Notes: a model not told the origin generated them from the letters alone. DNA of 64,000 nucleotides from Macrotis lagotis (GCF_037893015.1 NC_133661.1:187386809-187450808); one strand, 5' to 3'. Shown: positions 1 through 12,917, numbered from the stretch's first letter. Numbers and translations: made by a program.

Positions 1-89
1 GGTACTGGCCTCCTTGTGTTGTTGTTTGAATAATTCACAGTCCCTCAGATGCAGGAACTTACTCATGGAATGCGCTTATCTTTGCGCTC

Positions 90-305
90 TGTCTTCCTAG
101 CTAAAATTCTAGCTAATTCCTCCCGATTCAGTGCCTTCCTTCTGCTGATTATTATTCTCTCCATGATTTGTTTATATGTAATTGTTTGCACATTCTCTCT
201 CCCTGCTAAATTGTGAGTTCCTTGAGGTCAGGTATTCTCTTTTGCCTCTTTTTATATCATCAGTGCCTAGCTGTGCCTGACATATAGTAGGGGCTTAATA
301 AGAGC
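90..305 (+). repeat. L2 LINE 3' end
   Basis: Decayed L2 tail. It reads through the motifs TGAGTTCCTTGAGGTCAGG, CAGTGCCTAGC and ACATATAGTAGGGGCTTAAT, which are the known 3' end of L2 in mammals. The 5' border is unclear. Confidence 0.6.
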
Positions 306-439
306 TTTAGAAAAATAATTTTGAAACAATGTATAGATTAGAGAAGGGAGAAGCAGTAGCTTCTTCAATAGCCAGGCCAGAAAAGATGAGTTAGGATCTG
401 AGCTAGGGTGATGTCTGTGTGGCTGGAAAGTATATGGGT

Positions 440-665
440 CAGTATTCAGAAATAATACATGATTGGTAAAACACTGTTGCATGTAACTGGTTTTGTCTTT
501 TTGTTTTTTTACAAGGCAATGGGGTTAAGTGGCTTGCCCAAGGCCTCACAACTAGTGTCTGAGGCTGGATTTGAACTCAGGTCCTCCCGTTTCCAGAGCT
601 GGTGCTCTATCCACTAGCTACCCCATCGTTGCATGTAGTTGGAAAAACAAATAAAATATTTTTTT
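440..665 (+). repeat. L1 3' tip, split by a SINE
   Basis: GGTAAAACACTGTTGCATGTA before the SINE, and GTTGCATGTAGTTGGAAAAAC plus an A/T-rich tail after it, match the L1 tail also present at 31930-31985. Confidence 0.5.
491..627 (-). repeat. WSINE1-type SINE
   Basis: Antisense copy with T-rich start, GGGGTTAAGTGGCTTGCCCAAG and GGATTTGAACTCAGG. It is flanked by a near-perfect 15-bp target duplication (476-490 and 628-642, GTTGCATGTA-CTGG type). Confidence 0.85.
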
Positions 666-2769
666 TAAAAGTGAGGATGATAGAGAATAATATGCTGGAG
701 AAAATGGGATGAAATTGGATTATTTGTGCAAGAAAAGAATTTACCTCAATGGAAGGGCCATCTTTTCATGTGAGATAGAGAATATAGGAATGTTTGGAAG
801 TTTTTTCAGGCTGGAAGATGTGACCTGGGAAGGAAGAATTTAGGAAGGACATTTGCAGGGGATCTGGGAGAGCCAAGAGAGGAACACAATCATTAATTGT
901 TCTTTGTACTAGGTACTAATACAAAGGACTAGATCAGATTCTCTTGAAAATCGTGAAACCCAAGTTTGAGATCTGAAATTTGGTAAATGAGGACAGAGTG
1001 CATTGGAAGATGGGGTGGATACCCAAGCATTGCTAGGTTGGAGTTGTCAAGGTTCTGCCTCTTTCCAAGAAGTGCTTTCTAGAATGTCTGGAAGAATGAA
1101 CAATGTCTTTCAAGTTTTGGCTATCCTTTGCTATCTAAAGCTCAGTATTATTTTAGTTACTCCTTTTCTTGACGAACCCATACTTCATATAATTGACCTC
1201 CATTATTTTTTTAAACTTTTATTATTATCTTAATATATGTACTTAGAGTCTCCTTATCTTTCCTCTTGTCTCTAAACAGAGCTACATGTCTCTTAGGATA
1301 ATCTCCTTTTTTAAAGAATTCCACATAAGGAGGTACCATCATCCATTAGCTGTCATTCAAGTATTTTTGAGGAACTACTCTTTGCCCACTTCTGTTCTAG
1401 TCAATCTGCCTTGCTATCTCAGGTCCTACACTCAATTCTTTGTTATACAATCTTTATTCCTCACAACGCAGAAGCTTCCTAGGTTTGTGTTGCTCCATTA
1501 CCTTTAGATATTTGAACAAAGGTCCCCCTCCTTTTTTTTTAACTTTCTGAATAGGACTATTTTTAGAACCACCTTATCCAAGAGCCTTAGTTCTGTTTCC
1601 TTTATTTCTATTTGTAGCATAGTCACCCATATTCTGGCAGATTTGTATGACCCTATTTAATGAGAGTTAGGAAAATATCCTTGCCTCATGCTGTTTTGAT
1701 GCTCTTTGATCATGGGTGGGGGGAGAGAGAGAGAGACAGAGACAGAGACACAGAGACACAGAATAAAGAAGAGTGGGGTGATTTAATTTTCATAACTTCC
1801 CAAATGGAGAAGTCACAGTATGCTTTGATTTGATTGTAGTTATTACAATCAAATCAAATTAGTATTAAATTAGTAGTAGAGTTGTTAAGTGAGGGTCCAT
1901 GCTCTTTCCTATCTTGAAGATCCAATCCTTTTCATAGGTTTCCCTTGGGATTTTGTGTACCTACTTATTTCTTCCCCATTCATCAGGCCTGCCCTCTGTT
2001 GACCAAAAGCTGTCTTTTGCATTTTAATTGCCAGGTTTGCATTCACCTGGGATAAAATCTGGAAGTTTGGCAGAGTGTGAGCCACTTCTGTTCCCCCCCC
2101 CCCCCCACTTCCTTTCCCCCTTCACTTTCCCTCTCTGTTTGGGGAACTAGGGTAGAAACTTGACTGATGCAATAGTCCCCTGGCAATAGAAGCTTTATTC
2201 ACTTTTAATTGGTAGTTGATGGCAGCATTTCTCACTATATTGCCCCAGTTTCCTATTCTAATTGACTCTCTGGAGCTTCTAACTTCTGCTAATCAGCCAG
2301 GACTGAACTACTGAGCTGTAAGACAAATAGGAGTCTTGGGACCATAACTGTTTTTTTTTTTTTAAACACATTACTTATTTCTTCTTTACTAAGTTTCTTT
2401 ACTAATAATTTTGCACAACTTGACTTTGAAACCATAGGGAATATAGGAATCATATGGATGTTCTTGCCAGAGCAAAAACTGCCTAAAGAATGCCAACTCC
2501 TTCTGGCTTGTATCAGTTGATTTATTTTGCTTGATCATTGTTTCTACCACCAACAAGGTGAGGAGAGAGGAGGAGTATAGATGAATCACTGGTCTTTGGA
2601 TGAGGTGTTAAAATTTTCCTGGTGAAGAATAAAGGTGGGGCATACCTGGATGAGCTAGCTAAACTAGGAAACAAGGTCATTTGAGGGGGATGATCTTTAA
2701 ACTGTTTGCTAGCTCTTTTGAACAATTGCCCTTACCTGTTTCTCTTTACCACAGAGACTTGCATGTTTG
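666..2769. other. Intergenic, no gene recognised
   Basis: AT-rich sequence with no credible coding region. It holds a GA-rich run near 1722-1765, a perfect 15-bp hairpin at 1824-1858, a C homopolymer at 2095-2107 and a T run near 2350. Confidence 0.6.
1824..1858. repeat. Perfect 15-bp inverted repeat (hairpin)
   Basis: The left arm TTTGATTTGATTGTA (1824-1838) and the right arm TACAATCAAATCAAA (1844-1858) are exact reverse complements with a 5-base loop. Confidence 0.9.
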
Positions 2770-2779
2770 TAATATATTT

Positions 2780-3190
2780 TAGGACTTTTTTTGTATTTTA
2801 TTTTCCCCCAGTTACATACAAAAACAAGTTTCACCATTCACTTTTTTTTTTAAGGTTTTTGCAAGGCAAATGGGGTTAAGTGGCTTGCCCAAGGCCACAC
2901 AGCTAAGTAATTATTAAGTGTCTGAAACCGGATTTGAACCCAGGTATTCCTGACTCCAGGGCCGGTGTTTTATCCACTGTGCCACCTAGCTGCCCCCACC
3001 ATTTACTTTTAAACCTTGAATTCTGAATTCTCTCCCTTCCTCCTCTAATCCCCCTATTGAGAAAGTAAATTATTTGAAATAGGTTATAAATGTGAAGTCA
3101 TAAAATCATTACCACAATAGTCATATTGTAAAAGTAAACATAAATCCCTCCTCCCCAAAAGAGAAATCTCAAGAAAAGGTAAAAAGAATA
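2780..3190 (-). repeat. L1 3' UTR fragment, split by a SINE
   Basis: TTTTATTTTCCCCCAGTTACAT, a C-rich tract near 3025-3055 and AATAGGTTATAAATGTGAAGTCA follow the antisense order of the marsupial L1 3' UTR seen more clearly at 39520-39770. Confidence 0.5.
2846..2996 (-). repeat. WSINE1-type SINE
   Basis: Full-length antisense copy inside the L1 fragment, with a 14-bp target duplication CACCATT(C/T)ACTTTT at 2832-2845 and 2997-3010. Confidence 0.9.
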
Positions 3191-3374
3191 TTTTAGGACT
3201 TTTTGCTATAGATTCAAATATTCTGTGAAAAACAAACATACCCTATGTATACAGATACATTATCATGCAACTTGTGTTTCAGAGCATTCTGCAACCTCTT
3301 CGGAGAACTCACAAATCATCAATTCTTTAAAGACTACACAAGTATTGAAGACTCTTGCCTTGAGTACCTTCTTA

Positions 3375-3530
3375 ATAACATTCTAGGTTGAAGTAATAAT
3401 AGCTCACATTTATGGATTTATAAAGCACTTTCCTACCAACAGCTATTAGATATTAGATCTGGGACTCAAATTCAGGTTTTTTTAGTCTTAAGACCAATAT
3501 TCTTTTCATTACACAATACCATCTTCTCAG
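3375..3530 (-). repeat. MIR-like SINE, decayed
   Basis: AATAGCTCACATTTATGGATTTATAAAGCACTTTCC followed by a degraded core (CTGGGACTCAAATTCAGG) matches the MIR pattern. Confidence 0.5.
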
Positions 3531-3769
3531 AGGTAGTACTTAAAAGTAATGTGCCAGGATGGCAAATGAAACTAATGAAGAAGACACTTTGAACTTTATC
3601 CATTCAAAAGTTCATTGCCCCAATGTTACCTTTAGTATATTTTAAACTTAGCATCTCTATTTAAACCTACAATTGACTAGTTCCATTCATGATTCGTTGG
3701 ATTACATTTATTTCTATTTGCAGGTGAGGGAAGCTCCTTTTACCATTTCCTTTTTTCAAGGCCCAATTT

Positions 3770-3774
<5 letters not shown>

Positions 3775-3824
<50 letters not shown>

Positions 3825-3837
3825 ATATCTATCTATC

Positions 3838-3899
<62 letters not shown>

Positions 3900-3902
3900 A
3901 TC
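3775..3902. repeat. Compound (TC)n-(TATC)n microsatellite
   Basis: About 45 bases of TC dinucleotides run directly into about 80 bases of TATC tetranucleotides. The 135-codon open frame crossing it is a repeat artefact. Confidence 0.97.
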
Positions 3903-5090
3903 ATCAAGCAAAGTGACCATTTTCCTCCTAACTGATATCCTTAAGCAAGTCCCTTGCTGTTCATGCGTGGGGAGAAGGGAGAAATTACGAGTTGCTTACC
4001 TTTACTGTCCAGCCTCTGATGTCTCCCAGGTTGGCGGATTTTTTCCATTAATATTTTCCCAATCTCTTAGTGAAGAGTGAGGGTTAGATGAGATCTCCAT
4101 TTCTTTAGATTTTTCTGTTTGTGTAGATCTTTTCTCTAAGCAAAGGGAAAATAATCCATTTTCCCAAGGGGGCACTGAGATTTTCAATCTTTTTTTTTTT
4201 GATGACAAATCCTCAAGGTAAACAGTATAATTCTGAAGTTTCTCTAATGGACTTTTTTCATTCTCTATAGTTTCATAATAGCAATGGCTGCCATCTTAGT
4301 CTCTTGTTCAGTTACTAAAATAATTCCCCAGAGGTTTTTAGCCTCCTACCCTCCTTTTTTAGAGTTTTACTTTCTTGAATTTCTTCCTTTGTAGTTTCAT
4401 TCTCTGCTCCTTCATAGTGCCTTCTTATAGAATTAGACCTCAGAGTATTGTTTGGGTCTTGTTCATGATGATGTGAATATATAGGAGTTCAGACTTTAAA
4501 ACTTTATCAGATGATTGTAGCACCAGGCATAGGGACTTGGGACAATAGGGCATAGTTCCAGAGGATAGCTAGGAATAGGTTGGGCAAAGGGGAGATGAGT
4601 ATTTTAGTTTGATGTAGAATGTCTCTTCCTTGCCCTGACAGAGACCTGAGAAATAGAAGAGAAGACTCTAGTTAACCTTTTATGTTTAGGGTTAGAGTTG
4701 TGATAGCTTTTATAGCAGTAGAAAAAAATCTTTATGATGTCATACTTATTTTTCCCAATGGCTAAATATTAAAGGAGCAAGATGTAGCAGCTATTAGTAC
4801 TAGATGTCCCTAGATTTTCTTCCCTTTTATAGAAACTTGTAAGTTTCCCATTTCTCTAGTATTTTGCAGAAGGCAATATTCAGTGCCTTTCAGGTCCTCT
4901 AATAGCCCAAGGAGCTGAATTATTTTTTTCCTATTTTTGAAAGAAACATTAGGGTTCTATTTAGAAGCTCTAATTTCTAGCTTCTAGTTCTGACAACTAT
5001 TCTTCCCTCTTTATGAGTCATAGAACTTTCAAACCAGTTATAAGAGATCTCTTCTGGAAATCAAATACTCTATTCCATAGCTTGGCTAAT
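3903..5090. other. Intergenic, nothing recognised
   Basis: No open frame with family features and no repeat I can name. It probably contains very old repeat debris. Confidence 0.5.
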
Positions 5091-5400
5091 GGTATTCAGA
5101 AGTTATTTGTAAAGTGTCTACTTTGCGCACTGTGTTGGATATTTCTAAAGACTGAAAAGCTTCTTGTCCTCAGGGAGCTTATATTCTAGAGGAAATGGGA
5201 GGAATTAAAAAAATATGGGTACACACATATGTATATGTGAATGCCCAAAATTATATGCATTATATACACATAAATCTGAGGGTCAATGTATCCACATATA
5301 TCTATATCTATCTCTCTATCTATCTATATCATCTATATCTCTATATCTCTGTATCTATATCTATATCTACAGACATAAACACAAATCTGAGGAGGGAGGA
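5090..5400. repeat. Old interspersed repeat head plus TA/TATC-rich microsatellite
   Basis: TTTGCGCACTGTGTTGGATA and CCTCAGGGAGCTTATATTCTAG match a common mammalian MIR/L3-associated phrase. A degenerate (TATATC)n array follows at 5295-5370. Confidence 0.5.
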
Positions 5401-5404
5401 AGAT

Positions 5405-5635
5405 AATAGCTAACATTTATAAAGTGCTTAAAAGCTCATAATAATTTTGAGATATAGATAATATTATTTATCATTTTATGAAAAATTCAAAAGCTATGAA
5501 CCAAAGGTTAAATGTCTTGTCTAGGGTCACACAGCCAATAAGTCTGAGGCAGGATTTGAACTTAATTTGTCCTGACTCTAGGTCAGGTTGTTATATCCAA
5601 TACTCTATTCACTAGGACATCTGGCTACTTTAGGG
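5405..5635 (-). repeat. MIR-family SINE
   Basis: Antisense MIR order: TTTATAAAGTGCTTAAAAG, a degraded GAAACTGAGG block, GGGTCACACAGCCAATAAGT, GGATTTGAACTTAA and a closing CTATTCACTAGGACATCTGGCT. Confidence 0.65.
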
Positions 5636-6019
5636 GAAGCAGGTAAAGCTCTTTATAGGAAATGACTCATGTGTTATAAGAATAAAGTATAAATGTTCAG
5701 TAGGTAACTATATACAAAACAGATACAGGGTGACTCTACGAGTTACTAGATGTTTCAAGAAGACCAAGAAAGGCTTCACATTGACTCATTATCTGAGAAT
5801 TAAAGGAAATCAAGGATTTTAAATATTGAATCACTGGCAGAAAACAACATGCAGTACTACTGATGTCTATGGTGTTCACCATATGTTCCCTTTTTATTAA
5901 ATCTTAGAACAAAAACTGACATGTGTGATTTCTGCAGTTACCAGTCCCAATCAGGATTCAACTTTGTGTGACATTAGGGGTGAAGGGAAAGTGAAGCTGA
6001 AGGTAGGTAGGTGGGATCA

Positions 6020-6180
6020 TAGATTTAGAGATGAATGCTGTGAGTCATCTAGTTTCAAACTGAGGTCCAGAGAAGATCAATACTTGCACAAGGTCATACA
6101 GATAGAAATAGAAAGGCCAGAATTCAAATCCAGATAATGGATTGACTCCAAAAGCAGCATTCTTCCCATTGTACCATGAA
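6020..6180 (-). repeat. MIR-like SINE fragment
   Basis: ATAGATTTAGAGATGAATG, CAAACTGAGGTCCAGAGAAG, AAGGTCATACAG and AATTCAAATCCAG lie in the order of the mammalian MIR-like element that begins ATAGATTTAGAGCTGGAAGG. Confidence 0.5.
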
Positions 6181-6309
6181 AATCTACATCTGAATTTTAG
6201 GGAATGAGGAAAGCAGCAAGGGACTTACACCCATGCCTCTACACTGTTCCCCAAGCCCATAAAGCACTCCAAGTTTGGGGGTGGACACCTCCACCTTGCT
6301 TCCTTCAAG

Positions 6310-6390
6310 CTTCCTATCTTTTTTGTTAGAATATAGACTCAGTCTTTGTATGCCCAATCCATATAGTGCTTAATAAATGTTTGTTGATGG
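6310..6390 (+). repeat. L2 LINE 3' tip
   Basis: Ends in TAGTGCTTAATAAATGTTTG, the L2 3' terminus. Confidence 0.45.
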
Positions 6391-6399
6391 ATTAATGAT

Positions 6400-7244
6400 G
6401 ATTTCTTCCTACTTTAGATTGGTAGCAATGATCCAAGTTAAAATTTTAGGACTTCAAGAAAAAATTCTCCACAAGATCCCTTTTTTTTAAACCTCATCCC
6501 TTAAATTGGGGATATTTGGGTGATATTTATGGGTTGAAGGTCCCAAAAGGAAACAAGTGATAGGTACTTGTTAATTCATTGCCATTTCTTTTCTGTCCAC
6601 TCTAGTCAGAATCAGTGTGTGATTGATGTTTTACTTTCAGATTTGCAATTGACTCCTTGGGGAAGAGAGAAAAAAGCCAAGACATATTTATGACAGATGA
6701 AAGTCCTATCCACTTGTCTAATTTGAAGGTGCCTTGAAGGAAATGATATGTATAGGAAGCTTAGAGAATTTAGGCATTAGAGAATTTCAGAAATGGAAAT
6801 GTTAAATCTAATGGCCATTAGCAACATTCTTCTTAATCACAGCAGGATTAATCTCACCATATTTACTCAGCAGCAGAAGTGAAGCGAAGAGAGCCATTTT
6901 ATATTATTTTAAAGTAACTCTCAAAATGCATTTTAAAACTTAAATTCTACTGTAAGTTTGATTTGTAACTCAAGTATTTTTGTATAAAGCAGTTTCTGTG
7001 TAATTAAGTCAGAACTGGTAGGAAAGGGGCCAGTTATATTAAAAGGCAAGGCAAATATCAAGACTGAGGAAGTGCTATGTTTTGACTGGGAAAAAAAACC
7101 AGTCAGGTGGACAGTCAGGTTAGCATTGTACATACATATTTTGATAAACATGTTTAAGATGAGTAATTTTCGGTATGAGGAATTAGAATTAAAGGAAAGG
7201 TACATAAGAGATATTTTTTATAAAGTGTTCATGAGATTCTGAAG
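6400..7244. other. Intergenic, nothing recognised
   Basis: AT-rich single-copy-looking DNA. The 90-codon minus frame at 6933-7205 shows no domain. Confidence 0.5.
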
Positions 7245-8549
7245 GGTTTTTTTTATGAATTTTTTTTTTGTTTTTCTTCCTCTGGATGGGGATAATATAG
7301 TCCATAACCAGTCTGATACAGTTGTTCTAGCCCAATGGGCTGCTGAGAGGAGCTGCTTTCATCAAGGTTGATCATTTCATTATGTTGTTAATGTGTACAT
7401 TGTTCTCTTGGTTCTAAAGTCATTCTATGCTTCTCCAGAGTCCGACCATTTATTGAACAATAGTATTCCATAGTATTCACATACCATAACTTGTTTAGCA
7501 ATTCCCCAGTTGATGGGCATCCCCCTCAATTTCCAATTCTTTGCCACTACTAAAAGAACTGCTATGAATATTTTGGAACATTTGGGATTATTGGGAATAT
7601 TTGGGACTTTTCCCTTTTTCTATAATTTCTTCTGGATATACTAGAATTGGAATTGTTGGGTCAAAAGGTATGAACAGTTTTATTGCTCTTTGGGCATAGT
7701 TCCATATTGCTTTCTAGAAAGGCTGGATCCACTCAAAACTTCGCCAGCAATGTATCAATGTCCCAATCTTCCAACAACCTTTCCAACATTGATCGTTTTC
7801 CCTTTTTCTCATCTTGGCCAATGTGATAGGTGTAAAATGATAACTCATTGTTGTTTTAATTTCCATTTCTCTAATCAATAATGATTTGGAGCATTTTTCA
7901 TATGATTATATATATAGCTTTATTATATTATATATTTATATATATATAATATATTTATATATATTATATATAGCTTTAATTTCTTCATTTGAAAACTGTC
8001 TGTTCATATCCTTTGATCATTTTTTATTGGGACCTGACTTGTGACCTTATATTTTAGAAATGAGACCTTTATCAGAACTCCTAGTTGTGAAGATTGTTTC
8101 CCAACTTTCTGCTTTCCTTCTAATAACTTTTTAATTTAATGTCAAAATCATCCATTTTGTGGTTTACAATGTGCTCTAATTCTTCTTTGGTCATAAATTT
8201 GTCACTTTCCATAGATCTGATAGATAGAGTGTTTCTTGGTCTATTAATTTATCTATGGCATCACTCTATGTCTAAATCCTGTACCTATTTTTGACCTTAT
8301 TTTGGTATAGGGAATGAGATGTGAATCTATACCTAGTTTTTGCCATACTAGTTTCCATTTCCCCCCCAAATTTTTGTCAAATAGTTCTTATCCCAGAAGC
8401 CAATGTCTTTGGGTTTGTCAAATAGTAGATTGCTGTAGTCATTTACTACAGTTTCTTTTGAACCTATCCTAATCCACTGATCCATTACTCTTATTTCTTA
8501 ACCAGTATCAGGTAGTTTTAGATCTGGTAGAGCTAGGCCTCTTGCTATT

Positions 8550-8692
8550 TTTTTTTTTTTTTTAGGTTTTTGCAAGGCAAACGGGGCTAAGTGGCTTGCC
8601 CAAGGCCACACAAGTGTCTGAGACCGGATTTGAACCCAGGTACTTCTGTCTCCTGGGCCGGTGCTTTATCCACTACACCACCTAGCTCCCCC
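8550..8692 (-). repeat. WSINE1-type SINE
   Basis: Antisense copy inside L1 ORF2; target duplication TCTTGCTATT at 8540-8549 and 8695-8704. Confidence 0.9.
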
Positions 8693-8963
8693 TCTCTTGC
8701 TATTCTTGCCTTTTTGTTGCTCCAGATAAATTTTGTTACTACTTTTCCTAGCTCGTAAAGTAGTTATTTGGTAGTTTGATTGGTAAGGTACTGAATAAGT
8801 AATTTAATTTGGGTAGAATTGTCATTTTAATTATATTATCTTGACCTAACCAAGAGCATTTGACATTTGCCCAATTATTTAGATTTTACTTTATTTGTTT
8901 AATTGTGATCCTACTGTTTCTGGGTTTGTTTTGGAAGGTAGATTCCCAAGTACTTTCTGTTGT

Positions 8964-9281
8964 CTATAGTTGATTTAAATGGAATATCTCTGTCTCTTGC
9001 TCTTGGGCTTTATTGTTCATATATAAAAACACTGATGTTTTATGTGGGTGTATTTTATATCCTGCTACTTTGCTGAATTTTTCAATTGTTTCAAGGAGTT
9101 TTTTAGATGATTTTCTTGGGTTCTCTAGGTATACCATCATATTATCTGCAAAGAGTGAAAGCTTTGCTTCCTCAATGCCAATTCTGATTCCTTCAATTTC
9201 CTTTCCTTCTCTTATTGCTACAGCTAGCATTTGTAATACTATATTGAATAGTAATGATGACAATGGGCATCCTTGTTTCAC
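8964..9281 (-). pseudogene. L1 ORF2 reverse-transcriptase fragment
   Basis: This 105-codon remnant holds the palm region: [70 protein letters not shown] and FLYMNN. These match mammalian L1 ORF2 line by line. The second catalytic aspartate of FADD is replaced by Asn, so it could not polymerise even if the frame were whole. Confidence 0.9.
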
Positions 9282-9407
9282 CCCTGATTTTATTGGAAAT
9301 GCTCTGAGTTTATTCCCATTACGTATAATATTTTAGATACCATTTTTTATTTTAAGGAAAACTCCATTTATTTCTAAATTTTCTAATGTTCTTAATAGGA
9401 ATGGATA

Positions 9408-9550
9408 TTTTTTTTCAAAGCAAATGGGGTTAAGTGGCTTGCCCAAGGCAACACAGCTAGGTAATTATTAAGTGTCTGAGACTGGATTTGAACCCAGGTA
9501 CTCCTGACTCCAGGGCTGGTGCTTTATCCACTGTGCCACCTAGCCGCCCC
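9408..9550 (-). repeat. WSINE1-type SINE
   Basis: Antisense copy inside L1 ORF2, flanked by TGGATATT / TGGATGTT. Confidence 0.9.
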
Positions 9551-10799
9551 TGGATGTTGTTTTTTTTAAATCAAAGTCTATTGAGATATCATATGATTTC
9601 TGTTGGTTTTGCTTTTGATGTGTTTAATTATATTGAGTGTTTTCCTGATGTTGAACCATCCTTGCCTACCTGGTATAAATCCTGCCTGATCATGGTGTAT
9701 TATCCTAGCAATAATGTAGTCTCATTGCTAAAATTTTATTTAAGATTTTTACATCAATATTCATCAGGAAGATTAGTCTATAATTTTTTTTGCCTTTTTT
9801 TAGTTCTTCCTGATTTAGGTATCAGCTCCACATTGGTGTCATAAAAGGAGTTTGACAGAATTTCCTCCTTTCCTTTTTTTTTTAATAGTTTATGTAGAAT
9901 AGGAATTAATCGTTCATTAAATGTTTGGTAGAATTTGCTCGTAAATCCATCTGGACCTGGAGACTTTTTCTTAGGGAGTTTATTAATGGTTTCTTCAATT
10001 TCTTTTTATGAAATGGGATTATTTAAGTAATTTATTTCCTCTTCTATTAATCTAGGCTTTGTATTTTTGTAAATATTCATCTATTTTCACTCAGGTTATC
10101 CAATTTATTGGCATATAATGCAGCAAAGTAGCTCCAAATTATCTCTTTAATTTCCTCCTCATTGGTGGTTAGTTCATTTTTTCATTTTTTTGATATTGGT
10201 AATTTGGTTATCTTCTTTATTTTTTAAAATCACATTAAGTAAAGGTTTATCTATTTTATTGGCTTTTTCATAAAACCAATTCTTAGTTTTATTTATGAGA
10301 CTGATATTTTTCTTGCTTTCAAGTTTAGTAGTCTCTCCTTCCTTGATTTTCAGAACTTCTAATTTGTTATTTAATTGGGGATCTCTAAGTTTTTTTTCCC
10401 TAGCTTTTGTAGTTGTATACCCAATTCATTGTTCTCCTCTTTCTCTATTTTATTCATATAGGCATTTAGAGATATAAAGTTTCCCCTCAAAACTGCCTTG
10501 GCTGCATCCCATAAATTTTGGTATGAAATCTCATTATTATAATTTTCTTGGCTACAATTACTGATTATTTCTGTTATTTGCTGTCTGATCCACCCATTAT
10601 CTAAGATAAAGTTATTTAATTTTCAATTAGTTCTTGGTTTATTTTTCCTTGGCCCTTTATTACATGTAATTTTTATTGTATCATAGTCTGAGAAGTATGT
10701 ATTTATTATTTCTGCCTTTCTGCATTTGATTATAAAGTTTTTGTGCCCTAGTACATGGTCAGTTTTGGTGTAGGTGACATGTACTGCCAAGGAAAAGGT

Positions 10800-11027
10800 C
10801 TATTCTCTATCCCCATTAAGCTTTCTCCAGAGATCCATCATCTCTAAGTTTCTTAAGATTTCATTCACCCTGTTAACTTCCTTCTTGTTTATTTTGTTGT
10901 TAGATTTATCTAGTTCTGAGAGAGGGAGATTGAGGTCTCCCATTATTAAAGTTTTGCTGTCTATGTTTCCTTGTAATTCACTCAGCTTTTCCTCTAGGAA
11001 TTTGGATGCTATACCACTAAGGTGCAT
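10800..11027 (-). pseudogene. L1 ORF2 endonuclease fragment
   Basis: SELQGNIDSKTLIMGDLNLPLSELDKSNNKINKKEVNRVNEILRNLEMMDLWRKLN matches the GDFN block and following residues of the L1 apurinic-type endonuclease. The N-terminal part of the domain lies beyond the SINE at 11100-11256. Confidence 0.85.
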
Positions 11028-11099
11028 ACATTTTTAATAATGACATAGCTTCATTACCAATGGTGCCTTATAAGAAGATGTGGTTCCCTTCCTTGTCCC

Positions 11100-11256
11100 T
11101 TTTTTTTTTTTAGGTTTTTGCAAGGCAAACGGGGTTAAGTGGCTTGCCCAAGGTCACATGGCTAGGTAATTATTAAGTGTCTGAGACTGGATTTGAACTC
11201 AGGTACTCCTGACTCCAGAACCTGTACTCTATTCACTGCACCACCTAGCAGCCCCC
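11100..11256 (-). repeat. WSINE1-type SINE
   Basis: Full antisense copy splitting the L1 endonuclease region; starts with a 12-base T run. Confidence 0.9.
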
Positions 11257-12064
11257 CAAATATATTTCTTGTAAACAACATATTGTGGGATTCTGGTTTT
11301 AATCCATTCTACTATCTGCTTCCTTTTTATGGGACAGTTGATCCTATTCACATTTACAGTTAAGATTACTAATTCTGTATTTCCCTCCATGCTAGCTTTC
11401 TTCATTTATATTTTTTTCTTTCTTTTTCTCTTATTCCTCCTCACCAAAATTTTACTACCTTTCTCCTTTGGTTTTTCTTTTAAAAATTTGATTTGCAGTT
11501 TATTTTCACTTATACCTTCACTTTCCCTTTTATCAGTCCCTTCTCCCCTTATCTTTCCCTTTCCCAGTTCTCCCCTTCTCTGTAGATTAGGTTAGATTTT
11601 TTAAACCCAAGTGGGAATGTATCTTATTCCCTCTCTGGGCTAAATCCATTGAATAAAATTTACTCAGCATTCACATTTTCCCTTCTTTCCCTCTAAAATT
11701 ATAAATCCTTGTACCACTTCCCTTGATGTTATTTATCATTCTAATACTATTAATCAGGTAGCATCAATCACAGTTTAATTATTTGATTTTTGATAAGCTC
11801 ATATTGTTATCAGGGTATCATCATAGACTGCTTGATTGCTTGATAAGCAGCATTGACTCAAATTGCATCAAATTATAATTATATTCGTATTTTACTTTTT
11901 CAAGTATCTATCAAGTTTACACAATTCTCCTGAAGAACCAAAATATCATCCAAAGCCATATCATTTCTTGAACTATTTGTGCCCCTCCCCCAGGTCTATT
12001 TTCTTTCACACTTTACCCCGTTCCCCCACACAGGGTATTTAACACCTTGTAAACTGAAGGAAGG

Positions 12065-12065
12065 C

Positions 12066-12105
<40 letters not shown>

Positions 12106-12135
12106 TCTCTCTCCCTCTCTCTCCCTCTCTCTCAC
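12065..12135. repeat. (TC)n microsatellite
   Basis: CT dinucleotides, interrupted by CCCT units, in the L1 ORF1-ORF2 spacer. Confidence 0.95.
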
Positions 12136-12419
12136 TTTACCGTTCCCCCCCCCTCCCCAGGGTACTTAATCCCTTGTTAAGTGAAGCACAGGTTAAATCA
12201 AATCCTAATATAATTAACTGCAAGAATCTTAAAGATCTTTAGGTACCGGGAGGTTCTGGAATTCTCAGCTAAGAACTTTACAAATGATTGTAAATAACAC
12301 AGACACTGATTCAGGTCCTTGCAGTTTATGATTTCCTCATTAGACAAGGTGCTAAACCTAGTAGGATTAAAGTGAGTCAAAGGGTAATGAGATACTTAAA
12401 TTTAAAATTAACACCCCTG

Positions 12420-12577
12420 GGGGCAGCTAGGTGGTGCAGTGGATAAAGGAGTACCTGAGTTCAGATTTGTCCTCAGACACTTAGTAATTACCTAGCTGTG
12501 TGGCCTTGGGCAGGCCACTTAACCCCACTGCCTTGCAAAAACTAAAAAAAAACAAAACAAAAAAACCCCCAAACAAT
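12420..12577 (+). repeat. WSINE1-type SINE, sense
   Basis: Starts GGGCAGCTAGGTGGTGCAG and ends in an A-rich tail. A perfect 16-bp target duplication AAAATTAACACCCCTG lies at 12404-12419 and 12578-12593. A short stretch after the A box is missing. Confidence 0.9.
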
Positions 12578-12917
12578 AAAATTAACACCCCTGCTTTTCT
12601 TCATTGCTTTTTGTCTCAAATATAGTAATGTCATCTTGGACCTTTTCAATGGAGAGATAAGATTCAATTATACCCATTTACCTTTAGGTTCATTCTCTTC
12701 AATTATATTCTACTCTCTGATTATCCTTAGAGAAATAAAGTTCTAAAGAATTAGAAGTGTTATATTTTCCCTTTTAGGGTTGTATACAATTTGATGGTCT
12801 TGACCAACATTTGTTTTATTTTATTTTGTTTTTTCTTTCCCCTTTTCATTTACCTTTTTATACAGCTCTTCAGTGATTGAATTCTCTGTTCAGTTCTGGT
12901 CTTTGTGTCAGGAAATT

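Noticed and set aside
3820-3902. CRISPR-like or tandem gene array
   Set aside because: The short-unit arrays here and elsewhere are ordinary eukaryotic microsatellites without spacers.
3673-4080. 135-codon plus frame
   Set aside because: Half of it is translated (TC)n(TATC)n microsatellite, and the rest shows no domain.
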